A stretch of 64,000 nt of DNA from Alkalibacterium sp049389645 (GCF_049389645.1 NZ_CP186540.1:992001-1056000), one strand, 5' to 3'. Positions 1-8,192 are shown, numbered from the stretch's first letter. Notes: generated from the letters alone by a model not told the origin. A program made the numbers and translations.

Positions 1-134
1 TCCGTTTTCCTCTCATTTATTTTAACTTTTTCTTGCAATATTGCTGGAATGTTTTTTTCTTTGTTTTTTCTTAAAAAAATATAAGCTTTTATTAAATAGT
101 AATAACTTATTAAATAAAATATCGTTTTTTTCAA
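1..134 (-). CDS. Start of a further lasso-cluster gene (partial, unrecognised)
   Basis: An open frame runs from a TTG start at 134-132 to the window edge, 44 codons. AAAGGAAAAG lies just upstream and the frame begins 13 bp after the kinase stop, as expected for the next gene of one operon. The N-terminus begins MKKTIFYLIS and is rich in aromatic and basic residues with a possible first hydrophobic helix. Position suggests a maturation protein of the lasso pathway (B2 leader peptidase, B1 recognition protein or cyclase), and the shape fits B2 best. No diagnostic motif is inside the window, so this is inference. Confidence 0.5.
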   Translation of the reverse strand, partial: MKKTIFYLISYYYLIKAYIFLRKNKEKNIPAILQEKVKINERKT

Positions 135-147
135 AATTCTTTTCCTT

Positions 148-1080
148 TCATTTAATATTTTCTTTTATAATTCTCACAATTTCATTTGGATCTGAGTCTG
201 GATATCGCATTATTTCCAACATTGGTAATTTTTTTGCAATATCTGTTATTGTGGGAAACATCTCAATGATTTTCGTTTTATCGTACAAACCAGTGAATAA
301 GTATTTGCAATATATTTCAGATAGTAAACATTGAACTTTCAGAAAATCTTGGATTACAAAATTAGTAATTTCTTCACTATCGTTATTAATATTTAAATGG
401 AAGAAAAAATCTATTTTATTAAATTTAGTGCTAGAGAACAAATCTGCCCTTTCTTTTAATACACCTCTCTTTTTATCATCTTCGTCTAAACATAAGGAGA
501 GTTCATTAAACAAATTTGATTTCTCTTCGATTCTTATTCCCGGTGGACCAGAAAAAATTTTTTTATCATATTTTCTTATCGCAATGATGTCATCAGATAT
601 TAGTTTAGCTCCTTCTAATAATAAATGGGATGAAATGGTTGTTTTTCCTGCTCCAGAAAAGCCAGATACAGCTATTTTTTTTCCTTTATAGTCAATGAGA
701 CTACCGTGAAGAACAACGTAGTCAGATTCTATTAAAATAACAGTAGTAATAGTAGAGAAAAAAGCTGCGTATAAAAATCCACTTATATTTCCGTATTGCA
801 AAATCTTTTTATCTTTTCTTTTGAATAAAATGTAATCGCAATCTAACCACTTAAAAAGTATATCCTCTTTATTTATAAAGATTGAGCGAAAATGTTTGCC
901 ATTATCATAATAAATCTCTTGAATTTTTTCCCAATCTTGATCATGTATTTTATCATCTAAATACATAATATTTTGTACTAAAAAATCCGATTTTCCCTTT
1001 TTTTGAAATAAATAATCATCAAAATTTATATTCGACTCTATAATAAGGCCAAATAAGTCATACTTTTTTATTTTGCACAC
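148..1080 (-). CDS. HPr-kinase-like lasso-peptide precursor kinase
   Basis: 310 residues from a GTG start. The C-terminal half has the HPr kinase/phosphorylase C-domain pattern: HGS at 125-127, P-loop GFSGAGKT at 140-147, then the Walker-B-like LISDD at 160-164. The N-terminal half resembles the extra domain of RiPP-associated HprK-like kinases, not that of true HprK. In paeninodin-type clusters such kinases phosphorylate the C-terminal serine of the lasso precursor. Here the small gene just upstream (1159-1272) encodes a lasso-like peptide ending in Ser, which supports the same role. Codon use is very AT-rich (Ile, Lys, Asp, Phe), consistent with transfer. The exact substrate is inferred. 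Confidence 0.85.
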   Translation of the reverse strand: MCKIKKYDLFGLIIESNINFDDYLFQKKGKSDFLVQNIMYLDDKIHDQDWEKIQEIYYDNGKHFRSIFINKEDILFKWLDCDYILFKRKDKKILQYGNISGFLYAAFFSTITTVILIESDYVVLHGSLIDYKGKKIAVSGFSGAGKTTISSHLLLEGAKLISDDIIAIRKYDKKIFSGPPGIRIEEKSNLFNELSLCLDEDDKKRGVLKERADLFSSTKFNKIDFFFHLNINNDSEEITNFVIQDFLKVQCLLSEIYCKYLFTGLYDKTKIIEMFPTITDIAKKLPMLEIMRYPDSDPNEIVRIIKENIK

Positions 1081-1098
1081 CTCACATGGGTAAATATT

Positions 1099-1138
1099 AA
1101 AGTAATGTAAGAACGTTTAAGGACCCTTACATTACTTT
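1099..1138 (-). terminator. Hairpin between lasso precursor and kinase genes
   Basis: Thirteen-bp perfect stem (1099-1111 with 1126-1138) and 14-nt loop between the precursor stop and the kinase start. The run of U after it is short, so it is probably a leaky terminator or a 3' stabiliser that makes precursor mRNA more abundant than enzyme mRNA, an arrangement common in RiPP operons. The functional reading is inference. Confidence 0.7.
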
Positions 1139-1158
1139 TAATATTATATTAACTATTT

Positions 1159-1272
1159 TTACGAGTTACGAGTTGAGTAATGATCTCCTCCCCAGCCAAA
1201 TTTTCCTGAGAACGTTAACTCAACAATATTACCTAAATCGATCAATTTAGGCGAAAAATACTCTTTCTTCAT
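1159..1272 (-). CDS. Putative lasso-peptide precursor (37 aa)
   Basis: ATG at 1272 follows AGGAAAGGAGGTGTCTAT, a near-ideal ribosome binding site. The leader contains Y5, P8, L10, G14 and T20, which is the YxxPxL...G...T signature bound by lasso B1 recognition domains, with Thr at the penultimate leader position. Cleavage after F21 would give the 16-residue core SGKFGWGGDHYSTRNS. In it Asp is residue 9, so a Ser1-Asp9 nine-member macrolactam ring fits, as in paeninodin (Ala1-Asp9). An alternative cut one residue later gives Gly1-Asp8. The last residue is Ser, the expected target of the neighbouring kinase. The peptide product itself is predicted, not shown. Confidence 0.85.
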   Translation of the reverse strand: MKKEYFSPKLIDLGNIVELTFSGKFGWGGDHYSTRNS

Positions 1273-1290
1273 ATAGACACCTCCTTTCCT

Positions 1291-1310
1291 TTGTAGAAAC
1301 GTTTCTACAA
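1291..1310. promoter_or_regulatory. Perfect 20-bp palindrome upstream of lasso precursor
   Basis: TTGTAGAAACGTTTCTACAA lies between the -10 box and the ribosome binding site of the precursor gene. The central GAAACGTTTC is typical of LacI/CcpA-family operators. No matching regulator gene is in the window. Likely a roadblock repressor site for the lasso operon. Confidence 0.65.
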
Positions 1311-1315
1311 AAATT

Positions 1316-1353
1316 ACTATATCATTAACAGGAAAAAAAGCAACCGCTTTCTA
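1316..1353 (-). promoter_or_regulatory. Promoter of lasso operon with overlapping cre-like site
   Basis: TTGCTT (1343-1338), 16-bp spacer, TATAGT (1321-1316) reading leftwards. The -35 box overlaps 1339-1353, which matches the CcpA cre consensus WTGNAANCGNWNNCW with one mismatch on the minus strand. Catabolite control of the operon is inferred. Confidence 0.55.
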
Positions 1354-1470
1354 AAGAAGAATTTGAAATGGATTTGTTAAATGAGAAGAAAATATATTGT
1401 TTATATAACGAAATTTAATTTAAGTTAAAATCTATGCCCCTTCATCTATTAAGATTCTATAATTCAAGCC

Positions 1471-2204
1471 ATGTCGCTGATTGCCAAGCACTTGTCCATC
1501 GTTAAATTCCAGTCGGTCAAGAACTTCAGCGGGGCCATGAGCTTCCTGTTCATGGCCCCTACTAACCCTCGGTTAATCGATGGAGTGAAGAACCGTCAAC
1601 TCGCCTCCTGGTTAACTACTTCATGCGTTATCCCATGGTGTCCGGTCTGTCACCATGGACATGTACTTGCCCTACCTGGACCTTGTAGCCGGCTGTTTCC
1701 CGAATACCCGGATGGTGATTGACCGATTCCATATCATCCAACACCTAAATCGCGAGTTGAATGAGTTGCGCATCCGGATGATGAACTACCTGCGTTTTAC
1801 CCAACCACAGGATTACCGGAAGCTGAAGCAGCAGTGGGGACTGGTGCCGAAAAACCGTTCCAAGCTGGATTACACCAAGTACCGCACCCATTGCTTATAT
1901 GACCAGATGGTGACAGAAATTATGAGGCGGAACCTCGTCGTGAGCTTAAACTCCAAGCCGTCGCGTCCGAACTCATGGAATTGAAAAAATGCCGCCTCCA
2001 GAAGAAGGTGAGGAAGATACTCCCTTAAAACCTTAGAGAAACATCAGGAGGGGAATCAGAAATGTCTGCCGGTATACCCTTTCCAACGGCGCACTGGAAG
2101 GCCTGAACAACAAAGTGAAGAACACCAAGCGCTCTGGGTTCGGCTATCGCAATTTCACCCAACTCCGCGCGGATCTTAATCAGCTCCTGTTTGGTCATCA
2201 TTGA
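1471..2204 (+). pseudogene. Decayed ISL3-family transposase
   Basis: Three consecutive pieces in different frames match an ISL3-type transposase: the NGAMSF-like segment (about 1520-1640), the block TMDMYLPYL...IDRFHIIQHLNREL (1650-1984), and the C-terminal signature SNGALEGLNNKVKNTKRSGFGYRNF ending at the stop 2202-2204 (written here in part: SNGALEGLNNK, then FGYRNF). Frameshifts separate them and the N-terminal zinc-finger part and first catalytic Asp region are missing or altered. GC content is visibly higher than in its neighbours. Non-functional relic. Confidence 0.9.
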
Positions 2205-2614
2205 CTTCCCGTCCAGTCCCCTAATCTTTCAAGAGGAGGAAGCAGGTGCTTGAAAAAGCCAGTTCCTCCTCGCGTTTCCAGGGCGTCAAACGAGCAAACC
2301 CGCATGACGGAAGGGGATTTTACAGGAAACACAAACAGAGCCGAAGCGATTAGACGTTTTGACTCTGATATGACTCACCAACCCTGTTTGACATAGAGCC
2401 TGTTGAGTACAACAGATCGACTAGATATGCGTTTTGATAAAATATGAACTTTACTCAAACAAGAAAAAAGTTCTCTCTATTAGAAGAACGTTATAGTAAA
2501 AATGAAATAGTTCTATTTACAGGATAGATAGTAAATATCCTTCAATTTGTTCATCTTTATTTGCAGTAATAAACGGACTAGGATCATTTAAAATTTCGGA
2601 ATCATTTGTAACAT
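2205..2614. other. Gene-free DNA with possible ISL3 right end
   Basis: No intact gene. The sequence CCAACCCTGTTTGACATAGAGCC at 2378-2400 (in part: TGTTTGACATAGAGCC) resembles an ISL3-type terminal repeat and may be the right end of the relic at 1471-2204; no matching left end was found. Minus-strand 2520-2620 holds a short open stretch continuing the frame region beyond the next relic but with no recognisable family. Confidence 0.4.
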
Positions 2615-3763
2615 TTAATCAAAAAAAAACTCACCATTATAACTTTGGAAATCACTCGAGTTAAACACATTATAATAATCATATTGATCAAAATTGTCAT
2701 TTGAGAAAACATTGTGGTTAGTAATTATCCCATAAATATTATGTTGATAAAATTTTGCTTCTTTTTGATAAAGACTAAGGTTTATAAAAATTGATGGTGT
2801 CAAATAACCGATAAATTCTTCAGAGGACAAATCTATCTCATCAGTATATGTAATTGACCATTTATTATCCTCTGCATATGGTGACTGAAAGATATAACTG
2901 CTACTCATTTCATTTCCGCTGACTGAAAAATACTGAACTTCTCGCTCTTCCCATTTTTGATTATCACCGTAAAGGACTGATTTTTCAGCTAATTGACTTA
3001 ACTTCCAATTATTATTCAGTCGGATCACATACTGACTGTCATTTGCTTCGCAAGACTCGTACACCTCTGGTATTGCGAAACCACTGTCTCCACGAACCAA
3101 TATGTTGCTATTCAGTAAGGATTGAGTGTAATGATAGAGTAAGGGATTTATGAAAGCTTTTATCCCTTTAGATGTATCTTGATTTCCTGAACGCAGTTCA
3201 GCTTTTAAGAAATCACCGGTAAAACCGTCGAATGCAACTGAAGGGTGATATTCGTAAGTTTGATAATGGGCATTATAATATGTTTGCTCTTGATGGCCAA
3301 AGGTATCTGAATGCGTTGAATCAATATCAATGATTAACTCGGTGTCATTGCGAATCAAAGGTGCTTTATCAATTAATTCTTGATTTAATGACTGTAATTG
3401 ATCCACATTCTATTTAGTAAAACGATATAGAAATCGTGAGATCGACGATTGAGAGGCCATCTGTTTTCTACTTAGTACTGCTTGAAATACCGGGACTTAT
3501 CTTAATATATTAGCTAACAAGTCTGCCGAATAACCAGCGATCAGCTGCATAATGAGCTGTTCAAATATAGCTAAATTGTCATGTGTAAAGTAAGCTTGAT
3601 TATCATTAATGTGAAGCAGGTGTTTAGCTAAATCTGAGAAACCGAAGGTATTCATTACTTCTTTAACTAAGACAAGATACGAATCGCTTGATAATCGGCC
3701 ACCTGTATGCAAAATTGTAATGTTTGAATTAAATTTAACTTGGTTTTTGTGTAAGCTAGTCAT
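2615..3763 (-). pseudogene. Nonsense-mutated IS1380-family transposase
   Basis: One reading frame carries an IS1380-type transposase interrupted by two stop codons, TAA after ANILR (about 3494) and TAG before NVDQLQ (about 3410). ATG at 3763 has AAAGGAGT upstream and gives the usual N-terminus MTSLHKNQVKF. Catalytic-type segments DIDSTHSDTFG and RGDSGFAIPEVYE are present. After roughly codon 280 (near 2930) similarity to the family stops: the frame runs on with an unrelated Asn/Asp/Tyr-rich tail, so the YREK-bearing C-terminus has been lost. Dead element, probably fused by deletion to a fragment of another gene. Confidence 0.88.
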
Positions 3764-4155
3764 GAAGAGAACTCCTTTTTTTTGGTTGTTTGGTTTAGAC
3801 ACCTTAACCCAAGCAGAACGGGGTTCTTTTTCCATCACTTAACAGGTGAGAACTACTGTGCAAATTAAGCCTACCAATAGGTTATTTTTACAAGGTTCAT
3901 GAAAAAGCATGAATTATTTTGGATGAAAAAACGGTTTAAGAAATAACATAAATAGGTTATTACTCTTTTTAACTGAAACATACATTATTTTTAGATAACA
4001 CTTTAATCAAAGAAAGAAAACTAAACTTGTTAATTCGAATTTCTGAATACATTGCTTTATATAATTTCATGTATTGTAAAATAAACAATATTTGTTCCAT
4101 CACAAAATATGCGTTTTATAATTACGTCCTATAGCAATAATTAAATCTATTCAGG
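3764..4155. other. Non-coding flank of the IS1380 relic
   Basis: AT-rich and without an open frame. It should hold the promoter and terminal repeat of the dead IS1380 element. The motif ATAATTTCATGTATTG at about 4065-4080 recurs at 5233-5246 and, in part, at 6190-6200. Confidence 0.4.
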
Positions 4156-4494
4156 CTATTGAAATTGGTAAGGTAATGTTGGATCATCTATATCTATATT
4201 TTCTTCATTCCTTGCAATAGAAAAAACTATTCCACTTTCATCACTTCCAAGATATCGATTTACAAAATAATAGTAATCAATTCCATCTACATCTTTGTAA
4301 GTAACCTGTTTATAGAATGTTCCTCTTTTGGTATCAAAGCTCGTTCTTTCACTTTCAATTGATTGATTCCATCCCTCTTGAGCAATGGCTTCATTGATAG
4401 CTGTTATATCTCGATACAAGTAGACACTATATAAACAAAAGCCAACTATTAACAAAAACACAAATCCTAAAAATATTTTTTTGTATTTACTCAT
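4156..4494 (-). CDS. Small membrane-anchored protein, DUF3139-like
   Basis: 112 residues from ATG 4494, chosen over an in-frame start 24 bp upstream because AAGGAT lies 9 nt before it. MSKYKK is followed by one strong membrane segment (about 8-27), then a soluble outward-facing domain with KQVTYKDVDGIDYYYFVNRY. This resembles the DUF3139 group of short Firmicute proteins; function unknown. A frameshifted paralogue is at 6198-6413 on the same strand with most residues of the first 60 conserved. The pair sits in relic-rich DNA. Confidence 0.7.
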   Translation of the reverse strand: MSKYKKIFLGFVFLLIVGFCLYSVYLYRDITAINEAIAQEGWNQSIESERTSFDTKRGTFYKQVTYKDVDGIDYYYFVNRYLGSDESGIVFSIARNEENIDIDDPTLPYQFQ

Positions 4495-4602
4495 ACTATA
4501 TATCCTTCTTTCTAACATTATATATATTTATTTATTTTAATGTGCTATTGTTGTTTTGTTCATTCATTCACAATATACTCTAAGGGAGGAAATTATACAA
4601 CC

Positions 4603-4961
4603 ATGAAAAAACTATTGTTGATGTTATTACCCGTACTTGGTCTATAATAAACTGGAAAAAAGAATACCACAAGAAATCTAATAGTTGGTCTAAGGTTTAC
4701 AGAGTTAACAAGCCTATAGACGCAACTACAGCTTACGCCTGGGCAAAGAGAACGTATCAAAATTCTAATGCTGGTTATAATATTACACCAAATTATTGGG
4801 GTGCTAAAGATACTTACTGCTCAAATATTGTTTGGCAGGCCTATCGCTATGGTGCTGGTATACATACAGTAACGGTACCTAACGGGTTAATTGTGTTACC
4901 TTATAGTTTACCTAACTACTTCAATAGTGGTATGGGTTTAAAACAAGTTTCTAATTTATAA
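4603..4961 (+). pseudogene. Fragment of a papain-like (YiiX/NlpC-type) amidase
   Basis: A ribosome binding site (GGGAGGA) and a signal-peptide start MKKLLLMLLPVLGL end at TAA after 14 codons. In another frame from about 4650 follows a C-terminal half: AYAWAKRTY, then DTYCSNIVWQAYRYG, then LIVLPYSLPNYF. A Cys in a YCSxxVW context with a later Pro-rich segment is typical of permuted papain-like cysteine peptidases (YiiX/YycO group). The N-terminal and middle parts have been deleted, so the gene is dead. Family assignment is from motif memory. Confidence 0.6.
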
Positions 4962-4992
4962 ACTAATTGAAATCATCGGATAAAATGGACGT

Positions 4993-5027
4993 AAAAAACA
5001 GCTTGATACATAATCAAGCTGTTTTTT
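4993..5027 (+). terminator. Intrinsic terminator
   Basis: AAAAAACAGCTTGAT pairs with ATCAAGCTGTTTTTT across a 5-nt loop, ending in a T run, 30 bp after the amidase fragment. Confidence 0.85.
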
Positions 5028-5217
5028 CAATTCCAACTATTCCCTATTCATTAATTAAAATTCCCTGTACTTTATCTACACTCGCAAACTATTTTTTGGA
5101 GGTTTCTATATATAAGAATCCATAGGAATCCATAGGAATCTGGTAGATACATATAAAAAAATACACCTTAAAAAACAATATGGATAAAGAAGGTTAGTCT
5201 TAGATTGTACTTTTTGG

Positions 5218-5245
5218 ATACATGAAATTATGTAATTTCATGTAT
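5218..5245. repeat. 13-bp inverted repeat, one arm recurring nearby
   Basis: ATACATGAAATTA and TAATTTCATGTAT separated by 2 bp. The right arm recurs at about 4066-4078 and, partly, at 6191-6201, near each copy of the duplicated small membrane-protein gene. Possibly the remains of a dispersed element. Confidence 0.5.
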
Positions 5246-5258
5246 TGATTAAAACTAT

Positions 5259-5495
5259 CTACAATCTTAAAAAGTCATCTTCTGTATCATAATTTAGCGA
5301 TGTAGCTGGTACTTGAAGTTCAATGTTATAACTTGGATACTTTTAGCTGTTAATACTCCAATACTTTTTTTCACGCCGTCTGATAATGCGATAAGCCCAC
5401 CTTCAGTAAAATAGATCATTACATATATTTCCTTATTTTCTTTTTCCACTTTCTTGCCCCATCTATTTTCAATGCTAATATAGCTACACTAGTGG
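5259..5495 (-). pseudogene. Unrecognised decayed gene
   Basis: Minus-strand reading gives YISIENRWGKKVEKENKE then VMIYFTEGGLIALSDGVKKS, and after a frameshift near 5320, YNIELQVPATSLNYDTEDDF ending at TAG 5259. The hydrophilic, regular composition looks like real protein, but no start is visible and the family is unknown. The rest of 5028-5740 shows no gene; a short direct repeat (GAATCCATAG twice) is at about 5118-5138. Confidence 0.4.
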
Positions 5496-5740
5496 ACTTA
5501 TTTATCAATATTTCATAAAAATTCAATTGTTCATAGTGATAAAGAATTTATGGTTTAGTTTTAGAGTAGAGGTCCCTGGTTAACAAATCAGGTTTTGAAT
5601 GCTAGGAATGAACACAGATAGGTGGCTCAATCTATCCGCAATACTCAACCCTCCTTGGTTTTAGTCTGTCATCTTTCTGATGACAGTTTCTACAATGAAA
5701 ATGGTCTAATTTTTATATTAGTCTCCTCCAACTTTTTAGA

Positions 5741-6091
5741 TTAATCTCTTAAATTAAACCCAACAATATTATAATTTTCTACATTCACTAACTTCTCAAC
5801 GTTTCCAACTATATCTTTATTTTCAGCCTCAAATATTACTAAATATAGTTCTTCTTCCGAGTCCAACGCAATATCAGATAAGTAATACTCCATTACTCCA
5901 TCTTTATTCAGCTCACTCGGTCTTACCTTTTTAATCGTCGCTTTATTTTGATCGACGACCTCAGCTTTTTCACTTGACGATAATTGATTATATGTTGCCT
6001 CTATAATCTCATTATTATTATTACTACAACCAGCAATTAAAATTACTAGTATTGATAGGGTGTATAATAAAATTTGTTTAATCTTGTTCAT
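5741..6091 (-). CDS. Small secreted lipoprotein, unknown function
   Basis: 116 residues. Lys-bearing N-terminus and hydrophobic segment end in the lipobox LIAGC (about 18-22), so it should be lipid-anchored on the outer face of the membrane. GAGGTGAGGGT precedes the ATG directly. The mature part is acidic with SELNKDGVMEYYLSDIALD; no family recognised. It stands alone between relics, but its reading frame is intact. Confidence 0.75.
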   Translation of the reverse strand: MNKIKQILLYTLSILVILIAGCSNNNNEIIEATYNQLSSSEKAEVVDQNKATIKKVRPSELNKDGVMEYYLSDIALDSEEELYLVIFEAENKDIVGNVEKLVNVENYNIVGFNLRD

Positions 6092-6197
6092 ACCCTCACC
6101 TCAATTTCAAAATTAAAATGCCAACTCTTATTTCGTTATTACTATCCCTTAGTGTCTTTATCCCCCTCCTTCAAGTTATAACCGCTAATATGTAATT

Positions 6198-6413
6198 TCA
6201 TGTTAAAAAATGAGTAGCAATCAATTCCAGCCGAATCTTTGTAAGTAACCTGTTTATAGAATGTTCCTCTTTTAGAATCGAAGCTCGTTCTTTCAATCGC
6301 TTGATTCCATCCCTCTTCAGCAATGGCTCATTGATAGCTGTTACATCTCGATACAAGTGTACACTATATAAACCAACACCAACAAAAGTCCTGATTTTTT
6401 TGTATCTACCCAT
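6198..6413 (-). pseudogene. Frameshifted paralogue of the 4156-4494 gene
   Basis: ATG at 6413 begins MGRYKK and matches the intact copy through LYRDVTAINE. One A is then missing relative to the intact copy (GAGCC for GAAGCC, near 6333), which throws the frame. Restoring it gives GWNQAIERTSFDSKRGTF and YKQVTYKD, closely matching the paralogue, before homology ends near 6200. Part of the first membrane segment is deleted too. A duplication followed by decay. Confidence 0.8.
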
Positions 6414-6561
6414 ATAATATATCCTTTCCTGATTTAATAAACTATTATTATTTATAAATTGTATATAAATATATCTATATAAGATTTTTTTAACGAAAAT
6501 GATGACGACTTGTTGAAGACACATCAAATTCGTTGGGTGTCATGTTGTTGTCTTTTTTTAT

Positions 6562-6590
6562 AGAGAATACAGGACTCGAACCTGTGCGAC
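6562..6590 (-). other. tRNA 3'-end-like fragment
   Basis: Read leftwards: ACAGG-TTCGAGT-CCTGT, a perfect TpsiC arm with canonical loop, followed by ATTCTCT-A like an acceptor strand. AGAGGAC at 6640-6634 could pair with six of seven acceptor bases, but the DNA between forms no proper D or anticodon arm. Best read as a tRNA fragment, possibly an integration scar. Confidence 0.45.
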
Positions 6591-6674
6591 TGAGCAGGGC
6601 GTTTACCGTTTGGTTTCACCCAATAAGATAATAGTCCTCTCAGATGTCTTCCCGATTGCATCAATTCCCTGTGA

Positions 6675-6699
6675 ACACCCGTCATAATATAACGGGTGT
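6675..6699 (-). terminator. Hairpin after flotillin gene
   Basis: ACACCCGT and ACGGGTGT with a 9-nt loop, 20 bp downstream of the flotillin stop. No long T run, so termination may be weak. Confidence 0.55.
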
Positions 6700-6719
6700 G
6701 ATTCTGTTTGTCTAATCTG

Positions 6720-8192
6720 TTACTGGTTTACTGTTTCGGATGTAACAGACTCTTTTTTCCCTAAATCTTTCAGTGTGCTGTTTAATTCTCGTACTTGTCC
6801 ACCGACGTTTTTTGTGCCGGCATATGATTCGATCAAACCGGTGAGATCTAGCCCGACAGCGTCTTTAAAGGCTTCTTGTGATGAGGCCAGTGTGTTCAAG
6901 GCAGTATTTGTTAGAGATGATGCCCCTTGGCCGTTGCCACTGTCGACGATGGTTATTTTGTCGATGTTACCAAGCGGTTCAGATACGGCACGGATCATTT
7001 CAGGATACGCTTCGATCATCAAAGTAGCGATGGCTTCTTGTCCGTATTCTTTTAAGGCTTTGGCCAGAGCAGTTTTGCTTTCAGCTTCAGCTTTACCAAT
7101 TTCACGGATACTTTCAGCTTTCGCCTTACCGTTTAGTTCAATTTCTTTCGCACGTGCTTCAGATTCAGCGATGGCTTTTGATTTATTCGCTTCTGATTCT
7201 TGTTCAATGGCATAACGTTCAGCTTCAGCTTTCTTACGAACAGAGGCGTCGTACTCACGTTCTATCCTGATGGTTTCTTTTTCTTGTAATTCAATTTGTT
7301 TTTCACGCTCGATGATTTGAGAGTTCCCTTGTTCGATGATGACTTGTTTTTTAAGTTTGGCTTTTTCTAACTCATAGGCACTTTCAGCTTGTGCTGTAGC
7401 GACATTTTCTTGTCGCTTATATTCTGCAACACGTAAGCTCTTTTCTTTTTCGGATTCGGCTGTTTCTGTTTGACGTTGCAATTCAGCTTTTTTTGATTGT
7501 TGTTCAGCTAAGGCACGTTCAATACGTGTTTCTTTGTCGGCTCTGGCTGACTGAATATCGGCGTCACGTCTGACTTCGGCGATACGTCCTTGTCCGAGCG
7601 AGTCCAAATAGCCGTTTTTATCGGTCACTTCTTTCAGGGTGAAGGAGACGATCGTTAAACCCATTTTAGCTAGATCGACTGAAGCGACTTTCTGTACATC
7701 TTGACTGAAGCGATCTCTGTTTTGATAAATCTCTTCAACGGTCAGTGAGCCTAAAATCGAACGTAAATGACCCTCTAAGACTTCACGGGCTTCGTTTTCT
7801 AGGTCTTCGGTGGCTTTGCCGAGATACTGTTCGGCGGCGGTAGCGATATCTTCGGTGGTTGAACCGACCTTGATGATAACTGTTCCGTCTGCGGTTACGG
7901 GTACGCCTTCTTTAGTGTAAACATCAGGTGTACTAACTTTCAATTTAGATGACAATAGGGACAATGTTTTAGCCGATTGAATGACTGGCAGGATGAATGA
8001 GCCACCCCCGCTGACGATTTTCATTTTGTTGTTTGTGTGTGGGTCTGTGTAGACATTTTTGTTCCCGAGTGCCGTTCCACTGATAATGAGTGCGATATCC
8101 GGTGAGGCGATGCGATAACGACTGACCAGTAAAATGATAATGATGAGTGAGATGGCAACGATGCCGATGATGCCAAAAAGAGCTGTATCCAT
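6720..8192 (-). CDS. floT: Flotillin family protein (FloT/YuaG-like)
   Basis: 490 residues from ATG 8192 (AGGA 9 nt upstream), preferred to a start 48 bp earlier that would overlap the upstream gene. One N-terminal membrane hairpin (about 3-24), then the SPFH/band-7 domain, then a long Glu/Ala/Lys coiled coil (about 210-390) and the conserved flotillin end with Gly/Ser-rich tail. Flotillins scaffold ordered membrane patches and affect membrane fluidity and secretion. The NfeD-domain partner gene lies 23 bp upstream, the classical YuaF-YuaG arrangement. Confidence 0.93.
   Translation of the reverse strand: MDTALFGIIGIVAISLIIIILLVSRYRIASPDIALIISGTALGNKNVYTDPHTNNKMKIVSGGGSFILPVIQSAKTLSLLSSKLKVSTPDVYTKEGVPVTADGTVIIKVGSTTEDIATAAEQYLGKATEDLENEAREVLEGHLRSILGSLTVEEIYQNRDRFSQDVQKVASVDLAKMGLTIVSFTLKEVTDKNGYLDSLGQGRIAEVRRDADIQSARADKETRIERALAEQQSKKAELQRQTETAESEKEKSLRVAEYKRQENVATAQAESAYELEKAKLKKQVIIEQGNSQIIEREKQIELQEKETIRIEREYDASVRKKAEAERYAIEQESEANKSKAIAESEARAKEIELNGKAKAESIREIGKAEAESKTALAKALKEYGQEAIATLMIEAYPEMIRAVSEPLGNIDKITIVDSGNGQGASSLTNTALNTLASSQEAFKDAVGLDLTGLIESYAGTKNVGGQVRELNSTLKDLGKKESVTSETVNQ

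Noticed and set aside
1471..2204. Active ISL3 element
   Set aside because: Three frames are needed to read the transposase, the N-terminus is missing and no paired terminal repeats were found.
6562..6640. Functional tRNA
   Set aside because: No D arm or anticodon arm can be folded between the acceptor strands; only the T arm is convincing.
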